Source: Archegozetes longisetosus
Taxonomy: Eukaryota > Arthropoda > Arachnida > Sarcoptiformes > Trhypochthoniidae
DNA length: 64,000 nucleotides
NCBI GenBank assembly: GCA_018873245.2
Contig: JAEMBT020000005.1
Coordinates: 8,852,001-8,916,000, forward strand
Direction of reading: 5' to 3'
Part shown: piece after piece, positions 1 to 13,600 of the stretch
Layout: each line of letters starts with the position of its first letter
Position numbering within the stretch: position 1 is the first letter of the stretch
Notes under the pieces: generated by a model
What the model saw: the letters and a program-made list of their open reading frames with translations, nothing else
Told to the model about the DNA's origin: nothing
Database searches by the model: none
Program-made: the position numbers and the translations under genes

Positions 1-3000
1 AAATACTTATCGATGATGGACTTATTTCACGCAGTTTTGTTCAGGAAGTTATATTGTTATAGTACAGGAAGTTTGCAAATTACCTCCAAATATGTTATAT
101 AGAGAAGAGAAACAGTTTAAGTCTTCTAAACACTATTTTCAAACGTCACATAAAAGGCTAACCAATATTGTTGGCAAATCCAATTTCAATAATTTAATGT
201 TCTACACAATAGAAAACCAATGCAAATATAAAGTTAAAGTTAGATTTCTTTTCACTCCATTTTTCTAAATCTTTATTCAGTTTTTTTCATGTACTTTATC
301 TCGACATGTGTATGAGTTCACATATTGTATTCATTCGGATCTAGAATTACTATTTTTATTAGATTTTATGGGTGCGGATCTCTAAAAAAAATAAGTGTTA
401 GTCTTCATGCAAAAACTGTCCTGACGTTAGGCGAGTTTAAAATAAAAGACTCTATTTGGAGATCAGTATAATGATCTTTTATTTTTATCTCAAATTCACT
501 ATTGAATTATTGAGTGTTTATTGTTTCAATTTCCGAAATACATAATAGAGTTATATCTGATTTTATGAAACTTTTATGCTTTCAAGTATATGAAATGTTT
601 AGGTCAAATTTTTCTTTTCTGCAAATGTTTATAAATGAGTAAACGTTTACTCTCTCCAACAATTCTTAATACGATTTAAGCAGAAAAAAGAGGATTTTTC
701 AAGAGAAAAATTGTGTTTTAATTTTTTATTGCTTTCGCCAAATCTTATATCTTATTGACTGATTCGCTTTCGTTTCGATATCTCGAGGCAACAAAATAAT
801 CACATGGAAATACTTGGAGAGCGTTTAGGCGTTGAAAATAAGCTCAAAAAAGTATAGGCGTAGAGCTGTATGAAAAAATTCAATACTAATCGAGCCTCAA
901 GTCTTTTTTAAAGCCAATATATAATAAGGTAATTCTTTTTGTATGTTAACGCGATTTCTATGAACACAAATTAGGTTATTAGAGTTGTTAATGAAGTCCA
1001 TCACGAGCTTGTTTTCAATGTAACAACAATCCCATCACTAATGCTAATCGCCTATTGGTTTCTCTTATAGATTAACTGTACAAAATCCTAAAAAGTTCAG
1101 CATAAAGCTTATATATAGATCGTATTCTGAAGGCGGATATAAAATAAAATGAGAAACATTTGCTTCAGTAAAAAATTGTTATGAAATTGAGTGAAAGCCA
1201 TGTGCATCACGTTCTGCAATAACACGTTGTCGGCGCTTAAGCCGATTTTTGATCTTTTGTTTCTAGATAATAGTTTACTCCTATGTGTTACTAAACATTT
1301 TTGATGCTCTAACAAAGTTTGAATATGTGATTACAAGACGAATTCGATGCTTTCAATTTATATTTTGATGAATACAAATGCATTGATAACATTGATATAC
1401 TATGCAGTACTTGAACGCTAAAGAAGGCTCTGCTTGTGCAAGTCTGTTATCTAGTCTTCGCACTGGCAGTCAAATAGAATCTTTATTCAACTCATATTAT
1501 CATAATATAAACTCCGGAGTTTTAAGCATCGGAGTTGTTAAAAAATTGATTAAAGCTTTGAAAAAACTCAATTAATTGAAATAGAAAAATGAAAACATAC
1601 TCTCTTTGATTGAATGGGAGCTTAAGCTAATTCCTGTTGTATTGAGGAAACGTGTTATAACTTGAAGGGAGACATATGTGAGATATGAAAAACTGAAGTA
1701 CTTTTTAGTCAATTTAGTTGAAGAGCTACTTTTTTTTAAATGTTCGATTTAAATTCAGTTCATGTAGTCCGCGCTGCCTTCAAATGCATCATTTATGAAG
1801 TCTCGCAGCTCTTTGTTGTTGACGAGTTTTAGCTCTATTTCACTCAGTGATATAATAATTTGCATCAACTGCTAGTCAAGTAAACTGCAGGGCTTTTCGG
1901 ACTAACATTTTCTAGTATTAATGCTGAAATTGGAGTATTTAATAAATGGTACGATTACAAAGTTTGCTATAACAGGCATTGGCTTTAGTTTATGCAAATA
2001 TTCGTTCTGCTAATTAGACGATGTGTGCAGTCATAGTCCCCATGAGGCACACATGAAAGCCATGAATAATTTCATGAATAGTTTGATGGATTAATATGGA
2101 ATAGGTATTAGATGTGTAGCTTTCAGTATTAGATCAGGTAGTATTGAATGCCTTTCTTAACCTGTACCTCGTAAATTTCAATACTTAAATGCTTATATCC
2201 ATCTCATTATTTACTCTGAAATGAATCTCTAGTTAGAATGGATTCCGATTCTGTCCTACGCTGTACAGTAGAGAAAATTAAATTACTGAAATAGTTGGTA
2301 TAAAAACTTGATTAAACTTTTTTTGTACAGTAAATGTTCAAATCGGACAAAGAGACATGAATAAACAAGATTACTGATAGACTAGAAACAGGAGCATGTC
2401 TGAAGGAGTCAATATTGTTGTGCAAGAAGAGTAAAGCAAGTCTAGAATTTATTTCAAACTAATATTCTTCTAAGGTATCGATAACTTTTTAACAGTAAAA
2501 TAAATGGCAAGTCATAAATATTGCTCTTGTTGTTAATAAAGAAAAGGGCATTGATTCCCAATATCGAAAAAATAGATTCAAAATATATTTATTTGATATC
2601 AAAAAAGTTTCTCACAAAGCAAGCTATTTTGAATTTGGCACAGATTTATGCGCTTCAAGAGTATTACTATTTTATTTTATATAATAATTCTTTACATTTT
2701 TGCATTTGAAATGAAAATTCTGGTGAAATATAATCCGAAACTTATTATTATTATTGAATCAATTTCTAGGAGAAATATTTTTTTTGTAATTTTAACGTTA
2801 CTTGTATAGTAGAAGTCTGCAATATCTGCATGTAGTTTTGGGTATTATTAAATATTTCATATGTCACACAATTGCAACAAAAAGCCAGCCTTATGTTAAA
2901 CACTGAAAGAGTGATTCCCTATTGAGATAATTAGGTCTAATGTTAGGCTTTTAATTGTTTATGTGAGACCTTTTTATTGCATTTAGTTCACACAGTCTTT

Positions 3001-6000
3001 TAAAAATGATTCAATTTATCATTCTTTTGACGTTTTTCTATATTTGAAAAGCAAACCGTTTTGGTGTTAGGGATAAGACAGAATAATATCGATTCTATTG
3101 AGCGTTTTACTCGCAGCGAGAGTTTGTTAGGAGTGAGTGAGAGTGAATGAGAGAGAAGAAAAGTTTTTTATTTCAAGTCTGTTCGTCGTGAAAAACATGA
3201 ATTTAGTGAGAAATTTGAACTCTTCACTTAAGCCTCACTCTTGTGTATAGGTTTTATACAGTATTGCTATTCTGTTTTTAATGTTTAGGCTTTTCTTACG
3301 AACCTATACAGAAAAGATATCGAATTCTTTTTCCAAAAAATAAGATTAATGCCCATGTCGTCTCTATTAAAAGCACTGCTTCACTATAAAGCCAGTAAAT
3401 TAGGGAACCATTTCGCGGAGTATTTGAAAAAAACTTCATCAAAATTCAATACAAGTTCACATAAGGGGCCAAAACAGCTTTCTTTCAGAGGTTTTTTCCA
3501 TTGGAAACGTGATAGTCATTGTTGATGACTTAAATACAATTATTTGTTCATTATTATTATTATATTAACGGGTCGTATAATTAGTTGTGTGTATAGACCT
3601 TCAAACCTCTGTCAGTTTCAATCAAATGTGATTAATGTCATTTCGACAAATTGTATAAAAGGCACAACCATTGCTATAACTATCGGCACCACTACATGTT
3701 ATTCAATGGCATCCATGCGAAAAGTGTTCGCAAGTTTTCCCTAAATAAATTGCAGAAACCATATATAAAACTAATCTCATTGCTCGCCCTCAAATTGCGT
3801 TTGGGCCGCAATTAAATCTCATTGAGCAGAGTGTCATTACACATCGAGTTCTAACTAATCTATTCCCAAAACTGACTCTGATAGGAAATTAGAAAAACAC
3901 AGAACAACAGACGCGGAAAATAAAACTTCAAGAGAACTTGACAGATATAAAAATATTGCTCGCTTGTCTGGCATCAATTGAAGTTTTGAATAGTCTAGGT
4001 TTCATTGACTCGTTCGTCTAGTTAAGAGTCAAACTTTCAAACTCATCTGTGGGATTATTTATTAACTTTTACTAATGAAGATATTTCATAGATTATTACT
4101 CAATAACAATTTTTGATAAATTTGTTATAATTAAGTAAGGTATTTAGTTGATCTTCACATAAGTGAGCGTGATCAACGACAATATAATATGATAATTGCT
4201 TTTATGGAGGAGTTCACTCATGAATAAGATATAACAACATTATGATACTATTAGTAAACTTAGATAAAATTAAACTAATAAGCACCTAACTAATCAATGT
4301 AAAAATACTTCTCGTTTTGCTCCCGATTATTCTTTATTTATTGTATCGTTTTTACGACCATTTTATAAAACCATAGCTATTCTACTGTAAATTCTAAACT
4401 TTTTGAGAATTTGCTCAATAAATTTGAAACCTTAGGAAAAAGTGTTAACTCGAGTGAGCCCTTGAAATGCCTCTTTACTGCAAAGTAGATCTATGATGCG
4501 ATAGCTGATTCATCGTAAAAAATATTCAACTCATTGTATTAAAGTATTCAAAATGAGAATTATTTCAACTATTATTAAACAATTTTCTCTCACGTTTGTA
4601 GAAAAAGTTATGAATTCAATGCCTAAAACTTGAACTTCATAGGGATCTATTCTACTGGGAATCAATCATTGATTTTAAAATCACACAAAAAGAATTTTCT
4701 ATTCTTTTCAACAATAAAATTTCAAGAAATTTACGCAACCGATCGTTAGGTTTCATAAGATATAGTTTTTTTTAAGATTTTCTGCGTGAGTGCATATTTC
4801 GGTGTAAGATCATTTCCTTAAATATTTTTCGAGATGTTCAGATATTAATCATTTGAATAAAAATTAGCTTATTTTAAAGATGGGGAAAGTTTGTCAATTT
4901 GATGGAAGAATATAATGGGAGCCTATGATGTGAGACAATAAGTTTTGTGGCCATAATGACGCTGATCTGAAGTCTTTTTTGAATTGGTTCTCACTAAGCC
5001 TTAATACCTTTTCGGACAATAAGAAGTGAAATCTAATTCAGTACAAAACGTATTATTATATTTTTTGTGCAGAGTCTAGAAAAGCGAAATTTCGCATTGA
5101 ATTTTCCTACATTAACGTCAGAAATGAGAAGTGCTGGAGAGTCAGCAAAGCGGAACTCAAAACCATTACCCAATGTGTTATTACTATTATTATAATACGT
5201 TTTGCCTCACATTTCACTAGTAATAATTCAATTCCCATTTTCAAAGTTAAAGAATTTTGTTATGTCCGAAAATGTAACATATTTTTGATTCTGTAATAAC
5301 GATATTCTGTATCAAATTGTTAAATAATGTCTATTTATGTTAAGGATGACTGAGGATTGCAGTGCTTTATGTGATAAACAACTTTTTACCGTCTATTAAG
5401 CATTGAATCATAGAATGGATACAATAAATTGATTTGTTCTCATCATTGACTGCATTCTCACTTAAACTCCAACTAAAGCTTCAACTAAAGACTCTTTCAA
5501 TTTTTTGATCTCTAAACAAATAGCAAACATTTTAAAATTTTGATTGCAAAAACTATTAATATTTTCATATAATTTCGAAAAACTTTAGATCAAATTAGAG
5601 GATTTATTTCATCATTTATTATTAGCAAATTATTAATTCATACCAAAAAAATAAAAATAAAAATAAAGTCACTTTAGTTTATTAAAATTTATTTACATTG
5701 AGATGAATAGATAAAAGTGTATGCTATTAGTGCTCGCAAAGTTTGAATATATACTCTTTGAGCGGCATTTTGCATGAACTACTGAAAGGGTCGATTCATT
5801 CATGAATCATTTCTAACAGATTTCTCATGTGTCTATTCTGTCAATTTTTGTTTGTCTTTATGTCGTTTTGCGATACAAACTCTGTATTCTCATTGAAAAG
5901 TTACAAAGAAGAAGGGATTAGAGAAAGTTTTCAAAAGTAAAGTGGGTTGAGCGTTCGCATGAAGTCGCAGTGAACAACTTATATATTTGCATTCGTTGTT

Positions 6001-7656
6001 ATAAAAAAAATATTCTTTAAAGTGAAGATTAAATTACTTTTTAATTATTTGAAGCTTAATGCATAAAACCTCTTTAAATAAAATTGTTTTATCTAGCTAT
6101 ACTTTGCTTCCTGGTCATAAAATTGCATACAACAAGCATACAAATATAAGTATACAAACACCTAATGCTTTTAAACAAACAAAAGTTACTCTCAGAACTC
6201 TTAAACTACTTTCAGTAGTTCCCATAAATTAGTTTTGAAACAAGAGAATCAGAACTGATAGTTACAAGTGTTTTGCAAGCAACGTTTAGAAATTTACTTT
6301 TGAAGTTATAAAATACAAAATGAGACTTAAACTGAAACTATATTTTGTAATGAGACCAGGTTTGAAGAATGAACATTAGAAATATTAATTAGAAAGTGAT
6401 ATGAATCAATCTATCATCTGACTTATGGCAGATCTTTTCAAGTCATTAATTTCTATCGATCGAAAAGTATGAGTACACAAGTCTTTGATTCGCATTAAAA
6501 TTTAATAATAATCTTTGGTTTTCTCTGAAATGATGTAATTTTGTATCATCTCATCTGAAAAATGATTTCGAAGTTTTGAGTCAATTAATTTTAGTACTGA
6601 ATCAATAACTTGACTTAAGGAAGAGACAGATTTACAGTTATGAAAATTTGTATTAATATCTTGTTAATTATATGTCAATATTTTTAATATTTAGACAAAT
6701 TTAGACAAACTTTTGCTGCAAACTAATTGATCAACAAAATGAAATCAATGATCAAATTAAATTTTTTATGATAATTATTCCAGATTGCTGTGAGTCAAAA
6801 AAGTTTTGTGGTGAATAATTTGTGATTCCCGATACAAGAAATCGATTACTGGATTCAGTTAACGCCCCAACAATATATCTGGAAAGTTATCATAAAATCT
6901 TTCTTTTTATTTTTAGCTAAAACTAAAGAGAATATATAGATAATTGACGAACTGACTCAGCGAAGTAACTTATTTAGGGTATGATAAATATGAGCAAAAT
7001 ACCTCTTCAATCATTTCAATAAATTCTCAGATAATTTATAAAACATAAATTTCAAACTCTATTCATAATATAGACAATTAGTTAACGAGCGCTAATAATA
7101 ATGGCCAAAAAACCAAATTTTATCAATACTTGCATAGGAATAAAGCTTGAAAAAAGCTCTGAGAACAACTAAATAATGTTTTAAAGGTTTCAAAAAATAG
7201 TTAAGAAAGACAAATAAAAAGCCTTTCGTATAAAACCTTTTTTATTTGATGTGGAACAAAAACTGTTAGAAAAGAAAATTTTAATGCCTTAAATAAATCT
7301 TAAAAACTATAAATAAAGCAAATCTTGACTAAGGATCCGTAAAAAAGGCTATAAATAATTTAATTTGATCCACAACTAGCTCCTAAAATAGATTAAAATG
7401 AGTACTAAGAATGCTCTCAGAAATTCATAGAAAAGTAATACCTGAAATGTAAGAATAAAACATGAATACTAGTAGTAAAAATCTAATGATTAACTACAGA
7501 GATGATAGAGAATTGAAACCAGAAAAACGGAATCTGTGGTAATTAGATACTAATTAAATAGTGAGTTCTTGCATGTGCTGGTGCAATGGATAGATTAATC
7601 TTACTTATAAATTACTTACTAATCTATTGACTAGATCTTAATTCTTCTAATTCCAG
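1..7656. other. No recognisable gene; AT-rich upstream or intronic sequence
   Basis: I see no domain-bearing ORF and no convincing exon here. Open frames are at most about 70 codons, lack homology and mostly start at non-ATG codons. The exon at 7657 begins in phase 1, so at least one upstream exon (5' UTR plus signal peptide) must lie in this stretch or before the window. I could not locate it. Confidence 0.5.
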
Positions 7657-10600
7657 TTTGTCTTTCGCTGAGAATCAACCGATTCGAAGTACCGCCAGCG
7701 GTCGCAAAAGGACAACCAGCGATACTGCACTGTAATTTCGATCTAGAAGGAGATGAACTCTATTCTGTAAAGTACTATAAGGATTACGTAGAATTCTATC
7801 GGTATTTGCCTAATGAAAAGCCGCGACCAGGACAGAATTTTAAACTAAAAGGAGCTTATGTTGACGTGAGTATTATTTACAACGATTAATACCTGCAATC
7901 GTGCATTTTGATGCATTATTCAATTATAATTGTGTATACTTGAGTCGTGTTGTTTTAGTAGACAGTAATTAAGTTGTTATCCTAAAAAAGTTTGCTGTTG
8001 TTTAGAATTGTTTGTAAATAGAATTATAAGAGATGTTTTGGAAGCAAATTAGGAGTATTGGCAGAATAATAAAAGTGGTTTAGTAGTGGTATTACACTGT
8101 GGTATACCTTATGCCTTATGTGTCTCTTATTTTATCCCTAATGATTATGTTCTATACAAAGTTGGGTGTGTCTCAGCTCCACAACTAAAACTAAACTAAA
8201 CTAAAGTCAGATTAGCCTCATATCTGAACGCACGATAAAATGCTGGAAAAGACTCGACTGCACGATATTTCACGTCAAAGTCAATCCTTTATGTTTTCAG
8301 AGTTGTCCTAATCTATAGGGAGGAGAACTTCTTTCGTGTTTTAGCTGCATATTCACTCGAAAACATTTCACCAATAATGTAGTCTTATATTTAATTTTTT
8401 AGACATTAATTAACTTATCAAATAAGTAGTTATATGTTATCAAACTAAAAATAGGATGATTGTACGTTGTTTTTAATCATTTTGAACTTTTATTTAGACA
8501 TTTCACTCAAATTCGACGCATGCATTCCTAACATATACTGATTTGGTGAGTCATTTATTAACTTAATTTAATCAAATATTTGAAAGTCTCATATAATTCT
8601 CATATTCTCTTATTAAACATAAGTATTCCGATGGGATGTATGCCTGCGAGATCAGTACTGAAGGTAATTATCGAAGTTTTCAACTTTTCTTTAGTTTATA
8701 TAAAGTCATGTAAAGATGAGATCATAAAATAAGTCAAAGATGTCAATCGCTCTACTGAAACATGTGAACATAAGTTAGAGTTATGAAAAACTTAAGGATG
8801 TTATAACTTGCAAGCATCAATATTCTAAACACTGCTACTCTTTTCATACTTTCTAAACATGCCTTTTGCTGTTCCGAAACACTTAATCGCAAATTCTTTA
8901 CGAATTGGTATCTGGAATTACTCACGAAAAACAAAAATGCATTTTGAATATTTCATGCAAGCAAGCTAGACTCAATAAACGTAAATTTATTATTGCATAA
9001 CCTTTTTTCATTTTATTTTATTTATAAAAATTTCATTAAAGATATATCAAAGCTATTCAAAATTTTTTTTGATACAATCTGCGCTTCAATGATTCGAAGC
9101 ATATATAATAAAATATTAGCCTTAGGAGGTATTAATATGGCTTCAAGGAGATATCATCAATGAGTTCAAAAACGATGAATAAATTATAGCTTATTCGATA
9201 ATATTATCAATTTCGCTTTGCTTGTATTTGTATATTAATTTAGAAAAAGTGAAGATCAAAACAAAATAATTTTGAAGTTTAGAAAAACGGATTAACTGCA
9301 AAATAAGAAGATTATAAAGTGACTCTATTTTAAGCTGCACTTTAGAGACGAGTAATAAAGATCTCATTAAGGATTAATAAACTTTTGATCAATGAGTTGA
9401 TTACAAGACAAACATAACATAAATAGGCAAAACGACGTGCTCTATCAAATAAATACAAAAAATATTGTCATATCATCTGATAAGAAGTATAAGAATTGAA
9501 TCTATGAAACCAGGTTTAAACTAAAGAAAGTGTTGTGTTAATAATGAATCGAGCTTTTATCTGTTGAATGCAGTTAAATCTTTTATGTTTTCTTGTTCGA
9601 TAGAATAGTCTTCGAGTGAACTTTAGACAAATTAGTATAAATTTTTGCAGCTCATATAATACTTGATTTTTTGTTTGATCAGAAGAGAATTTCTCTAACT
9701 TGTGGTGCGCTTCACTACTTTAATAATAATTTGTAGCGAAATCGATGCAACAAGATTAAAATAAAACTGTAACTATCTTTTGAATCGTTCAAAGTTGACT
9801 TAACAACAGATGATATATATTGAAGATGTTGCTGTTAGATAGAAACTTGAGAAATGAAACTAAAACCTATTTATTAGAGCCTAAAAATCTTATGAATCAT
9901 TTTATTTTTACAAAAATTGGATTCAAAGTCAAAAATATGTTGCTTGAAATTTCTAAAGCCTTAAAGGATCTCTAGTGAATGGTCCACAAAAACTAATGGA
10001 CTGCAAATGCTTTTAAGAAATGATAAACTATATCTCAAATATCTTAACTTTTATGAAATGAGCGATCATTATATTTTATAATATCTTTTATTACTGAATG
10101 AAAGCAAGAACTTGAGCCATCAGTTCAGTCATTGATCAGTCAAATCCGTAATATTATTCCGCATCATAGGCGGGCAAACATTAAGAGCTCTCATATCAAA
10201 AAGAAGCCATTATTTATCTATAGAATATTGGTCATATCTTCAGCGAATACCAATATCAAATCAATTAATATAATCCAATAATTCTTGACTTAAATCTATT
10301 TAAAATTAGAAAAACCAATATTCTTGAAATCAATTGAAAGCTGACTCAAAAGCAGCATATTTTTTTTATAACAGATCCTTATTTATAAATTCAAATTTTT
10401 GACGTAGAATAAATGTCACTTAACCTACTGTTTGATGTGATGCAATGACACGAAAAAAAGCTAATACGATATAGAGAAAGCCAGGACTTAAAAAATTTCA
10501 GCTGAATAAAGAAAAAAGTCGTGTCAGATATAACTTATATGAAAGCCGTTAATGATCGGTCAATAACATGAAAAGGCAATAAGCCTTTCATTATCGATAT

Positions 10601-13600
10601 AGCATTCAGTTTAATAACGTGCTAATATTCGTTATTTTCTTACATTCTTTCAGTCTTTTCGGCTCAAACTAATAGTAATAATAAATACGATCTTGAGCTC
10701 AAAGCTTAATAGTTCTGATTTGAACTGAGCCTCAAACTTATACTACCAATTTGTGTGTATCTTATAGGAAAATTTGTCAAATCTATGGTCAATAATCGTT
10801 ATCTATAGTTCAATAAATTCTTAGATAGAGACACAAAGTTTACTGTATTGCATGTGAAAACACAGTTATTTCCAAATTGACTAAATTTTCTAACAATTTG
10901 ATAAAAAATTGCATTCAACTTATAAAAAGACAAAATTTGACTTTTATTCAAATGAAATCATATTATAGATGATGGCATGAAATTAAAATTGTCTGAAACT
11001 TTCCATTACAGGACCATCTTTTTCAACAGTAAGAAGTGAGCAACTAATGAAAGTTTATGGTAAGTTATTTAGCGATTGAAAATTAAGTTTATAAAAAAAA
11101 TACAAATAGTGATAAATGAGCAAAAGCACAAATGGATATTTGGGAGGAAAAAGTTTATGTATATAAATTGAAGTCTAGCAAATCTCTCTCTCAAATCTTG
11201 ATCCTGAGCCTAATTTGAAACTTATTGATCTGACGTAACTTATGCTTTGCTGTATTCTTCAGAATTGCAATTCTAATGGTAACTAATCGAGATAAAGCGA
11301 AAACGAGTCTCAATTGAGATGAATCAGTAATTTTGAGCCCATTGGGCACATGCCAATCATCATTTATTTTTCAAGCTTATTAGTGGTCGCATAGCTCTCA
11401 AAGTATCTTCTAAGTGACCTTTTGGGCCCATTATCTGTTTTAACTCATTTTGAACTAAAGTTAAACATATTTTTAAACTTTTACACTCCATTCATATAAT
11501 GTACAGTCAGTTAGTATATCTTTACTGAAAAGTTACAGTAACCTTAATAATGATAATTATTTAATCGATTGCAATGCTATAAAAACTAGTCTTTTTATTG
11601 ACAGTAAAGATAAAATTGGAAATATTTCAGGATATTCAAATTCATATCTATTAAGTTGATGACATTTTCAGTTGAAGTATACTTCTATGTTTTACTCAAA
11701 ATATTTTATGCCTATATTTCACAGAAGTGGTTTAGTATTAAATATAGAGCGCAGATATTTTTAGAATCACATCATTTCGAAACTTTAATCACATTTTTTG
11801 AAGTCTTATTCATGGTTATCAAAAAGGCAATCAATTGTTGTAAAAAATTGCCAGTTTGGTTGTAAAAAGTTGTGATGAGAACATCGAGATAAGAGAATTG
11901 TTTGGGAATCATGGAACACAACAGAACTGAAACTGAAGGTTTTGCTGAAAGTACTCGACCACAAACCGTACAAACGAATTCCTGTATTTTTATTTCCCAT
12001 AATTGTTTACAGAATGCTATAAATTCTTTATTTCAATCATTAGATTCCGAGATCACTCGTTTAACAGATGAAATAGCAGGTAAATTATTTATGAAAGTGA
12101 CGGGAACCTAATGAAATTACCAGATCTTAAAAGCATATCTCTCATCAGTTTATCGGATTTTGTATCTAAAAGAGAAAAATGAATTTATAGAAAGAAGAAA
12201 ATAGTTACTTTATGAAAAAATCTGATACTACAATTGAGTGCTTCAAAGCATTCTAAAGTAAATGTAGCAAGCTTACTTAACTTGAATTCAACATTTTACA
12301 AATCTAGTCAGTTTTCAATTTCTACCCTAAAAGTTTTCTGAGTTTAACTAGTATTTTAGTTAAACTTTCGAGTTCCGGTTTAAACCGGTTGACTGAATTT
12401 CTAACAAGTTTGACCCTTTTGCAGGTTTCCATCAAATTTAATCGTTTTCTTAATAGGATTTCACCAGATTTGCCTTCATGAGCATTATATGAAATCAATT
12501 TTGTGCAAAAAGCTTAATTGTTTATTTATACTCTCAAATAACAAAATTATCGATTCATTACAGTTTGCATTTTCACCTTAATGCACAAGTTTGAGACTCA
12601 ATGTGAGAATAATCATAGGCTTGAAAAATATATTCCTTAAAGTTAAACATTCTTTATTCTGAATAATGAATGCATTTGAGTCATAACTGAAATCCTACTC
12701 TAAATTACAAATTCTTTTTGCCATATTATATGACTTCATACTCACAATTGAATAGAAAAAGATTGAAAAAATTGATTTGAACTTCTCATAATTCAGTTAA
12801 CATAAACTTGTTATACATATGACTAGTCATTAAAACCTTTGGGTTGATTAATGGAAAAAAGAAATTAACAATTTGTAAACATAAGGGACTAACTTATCAT
12901 AATTAGGAAGAATTTAAAGTAATGCAATTATCTAAAAGAAGAAAAACATAATTAATCTAATTGAACTGATTTTTTATCTGAAGTTTTGCCACAGGAGAGT
13001 TTGAAAATAGAAGGCACTCAACTTTCATACGACTTAAATGATAAGATCAATCTTAGCTGCAAATCTGGCCAAGCGAGACCTTATCCACATCTTTCTTGGT
13101 TCATAAATGACAATAAGGTAAGAGATCCCAGCCTATCGAACAGTTATCTATAGCTGAACTAATGCGCTCAAATCAAAATCCGATCAAAACAACCCGTTAG
13201 ATCAAAAGGAGTTTAAGAGTTCAAATTCTAGTCACTTTATTCACATTTTCTTACGCACAAAACTTTTCTCTTCCTCTTTATTGACTCAGCTCATATCTAA
13301 TGCCTTGTTTTTTATAGGCATCATTTGATCAGTTAATCTCATATCCGCCTCAAACAAATGCTGATGGTTTGCAAAGCGCTAAATTGGGTTTAGTTTTTTA
13401 CGCGACTCCCAATTATTTTAATCGCGGTGTACTTAACCTCAGATGTACTGCAACTCTAACACTAGTCTATGAGTTCGAAGCTGTTGAATATGTAATCGAT
13501 GGTGCGGCTAAAAACAAGTCTCATGGCAGCTCATATTCATGGAGAAAAGGTATTAATAGTACAAAGCATTATTAGTAAAACTTAATCGATTTGTATGAAA

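Noticed and set aside
3544..3744. Hydrophobic-start ORF considered as the missing Beat signal-peptide exon
   Set aside because: It starts at TTG, has no clear cleavage region followed by a phase-1 donor, and lies 4 kb from exon A; no evidence links them.
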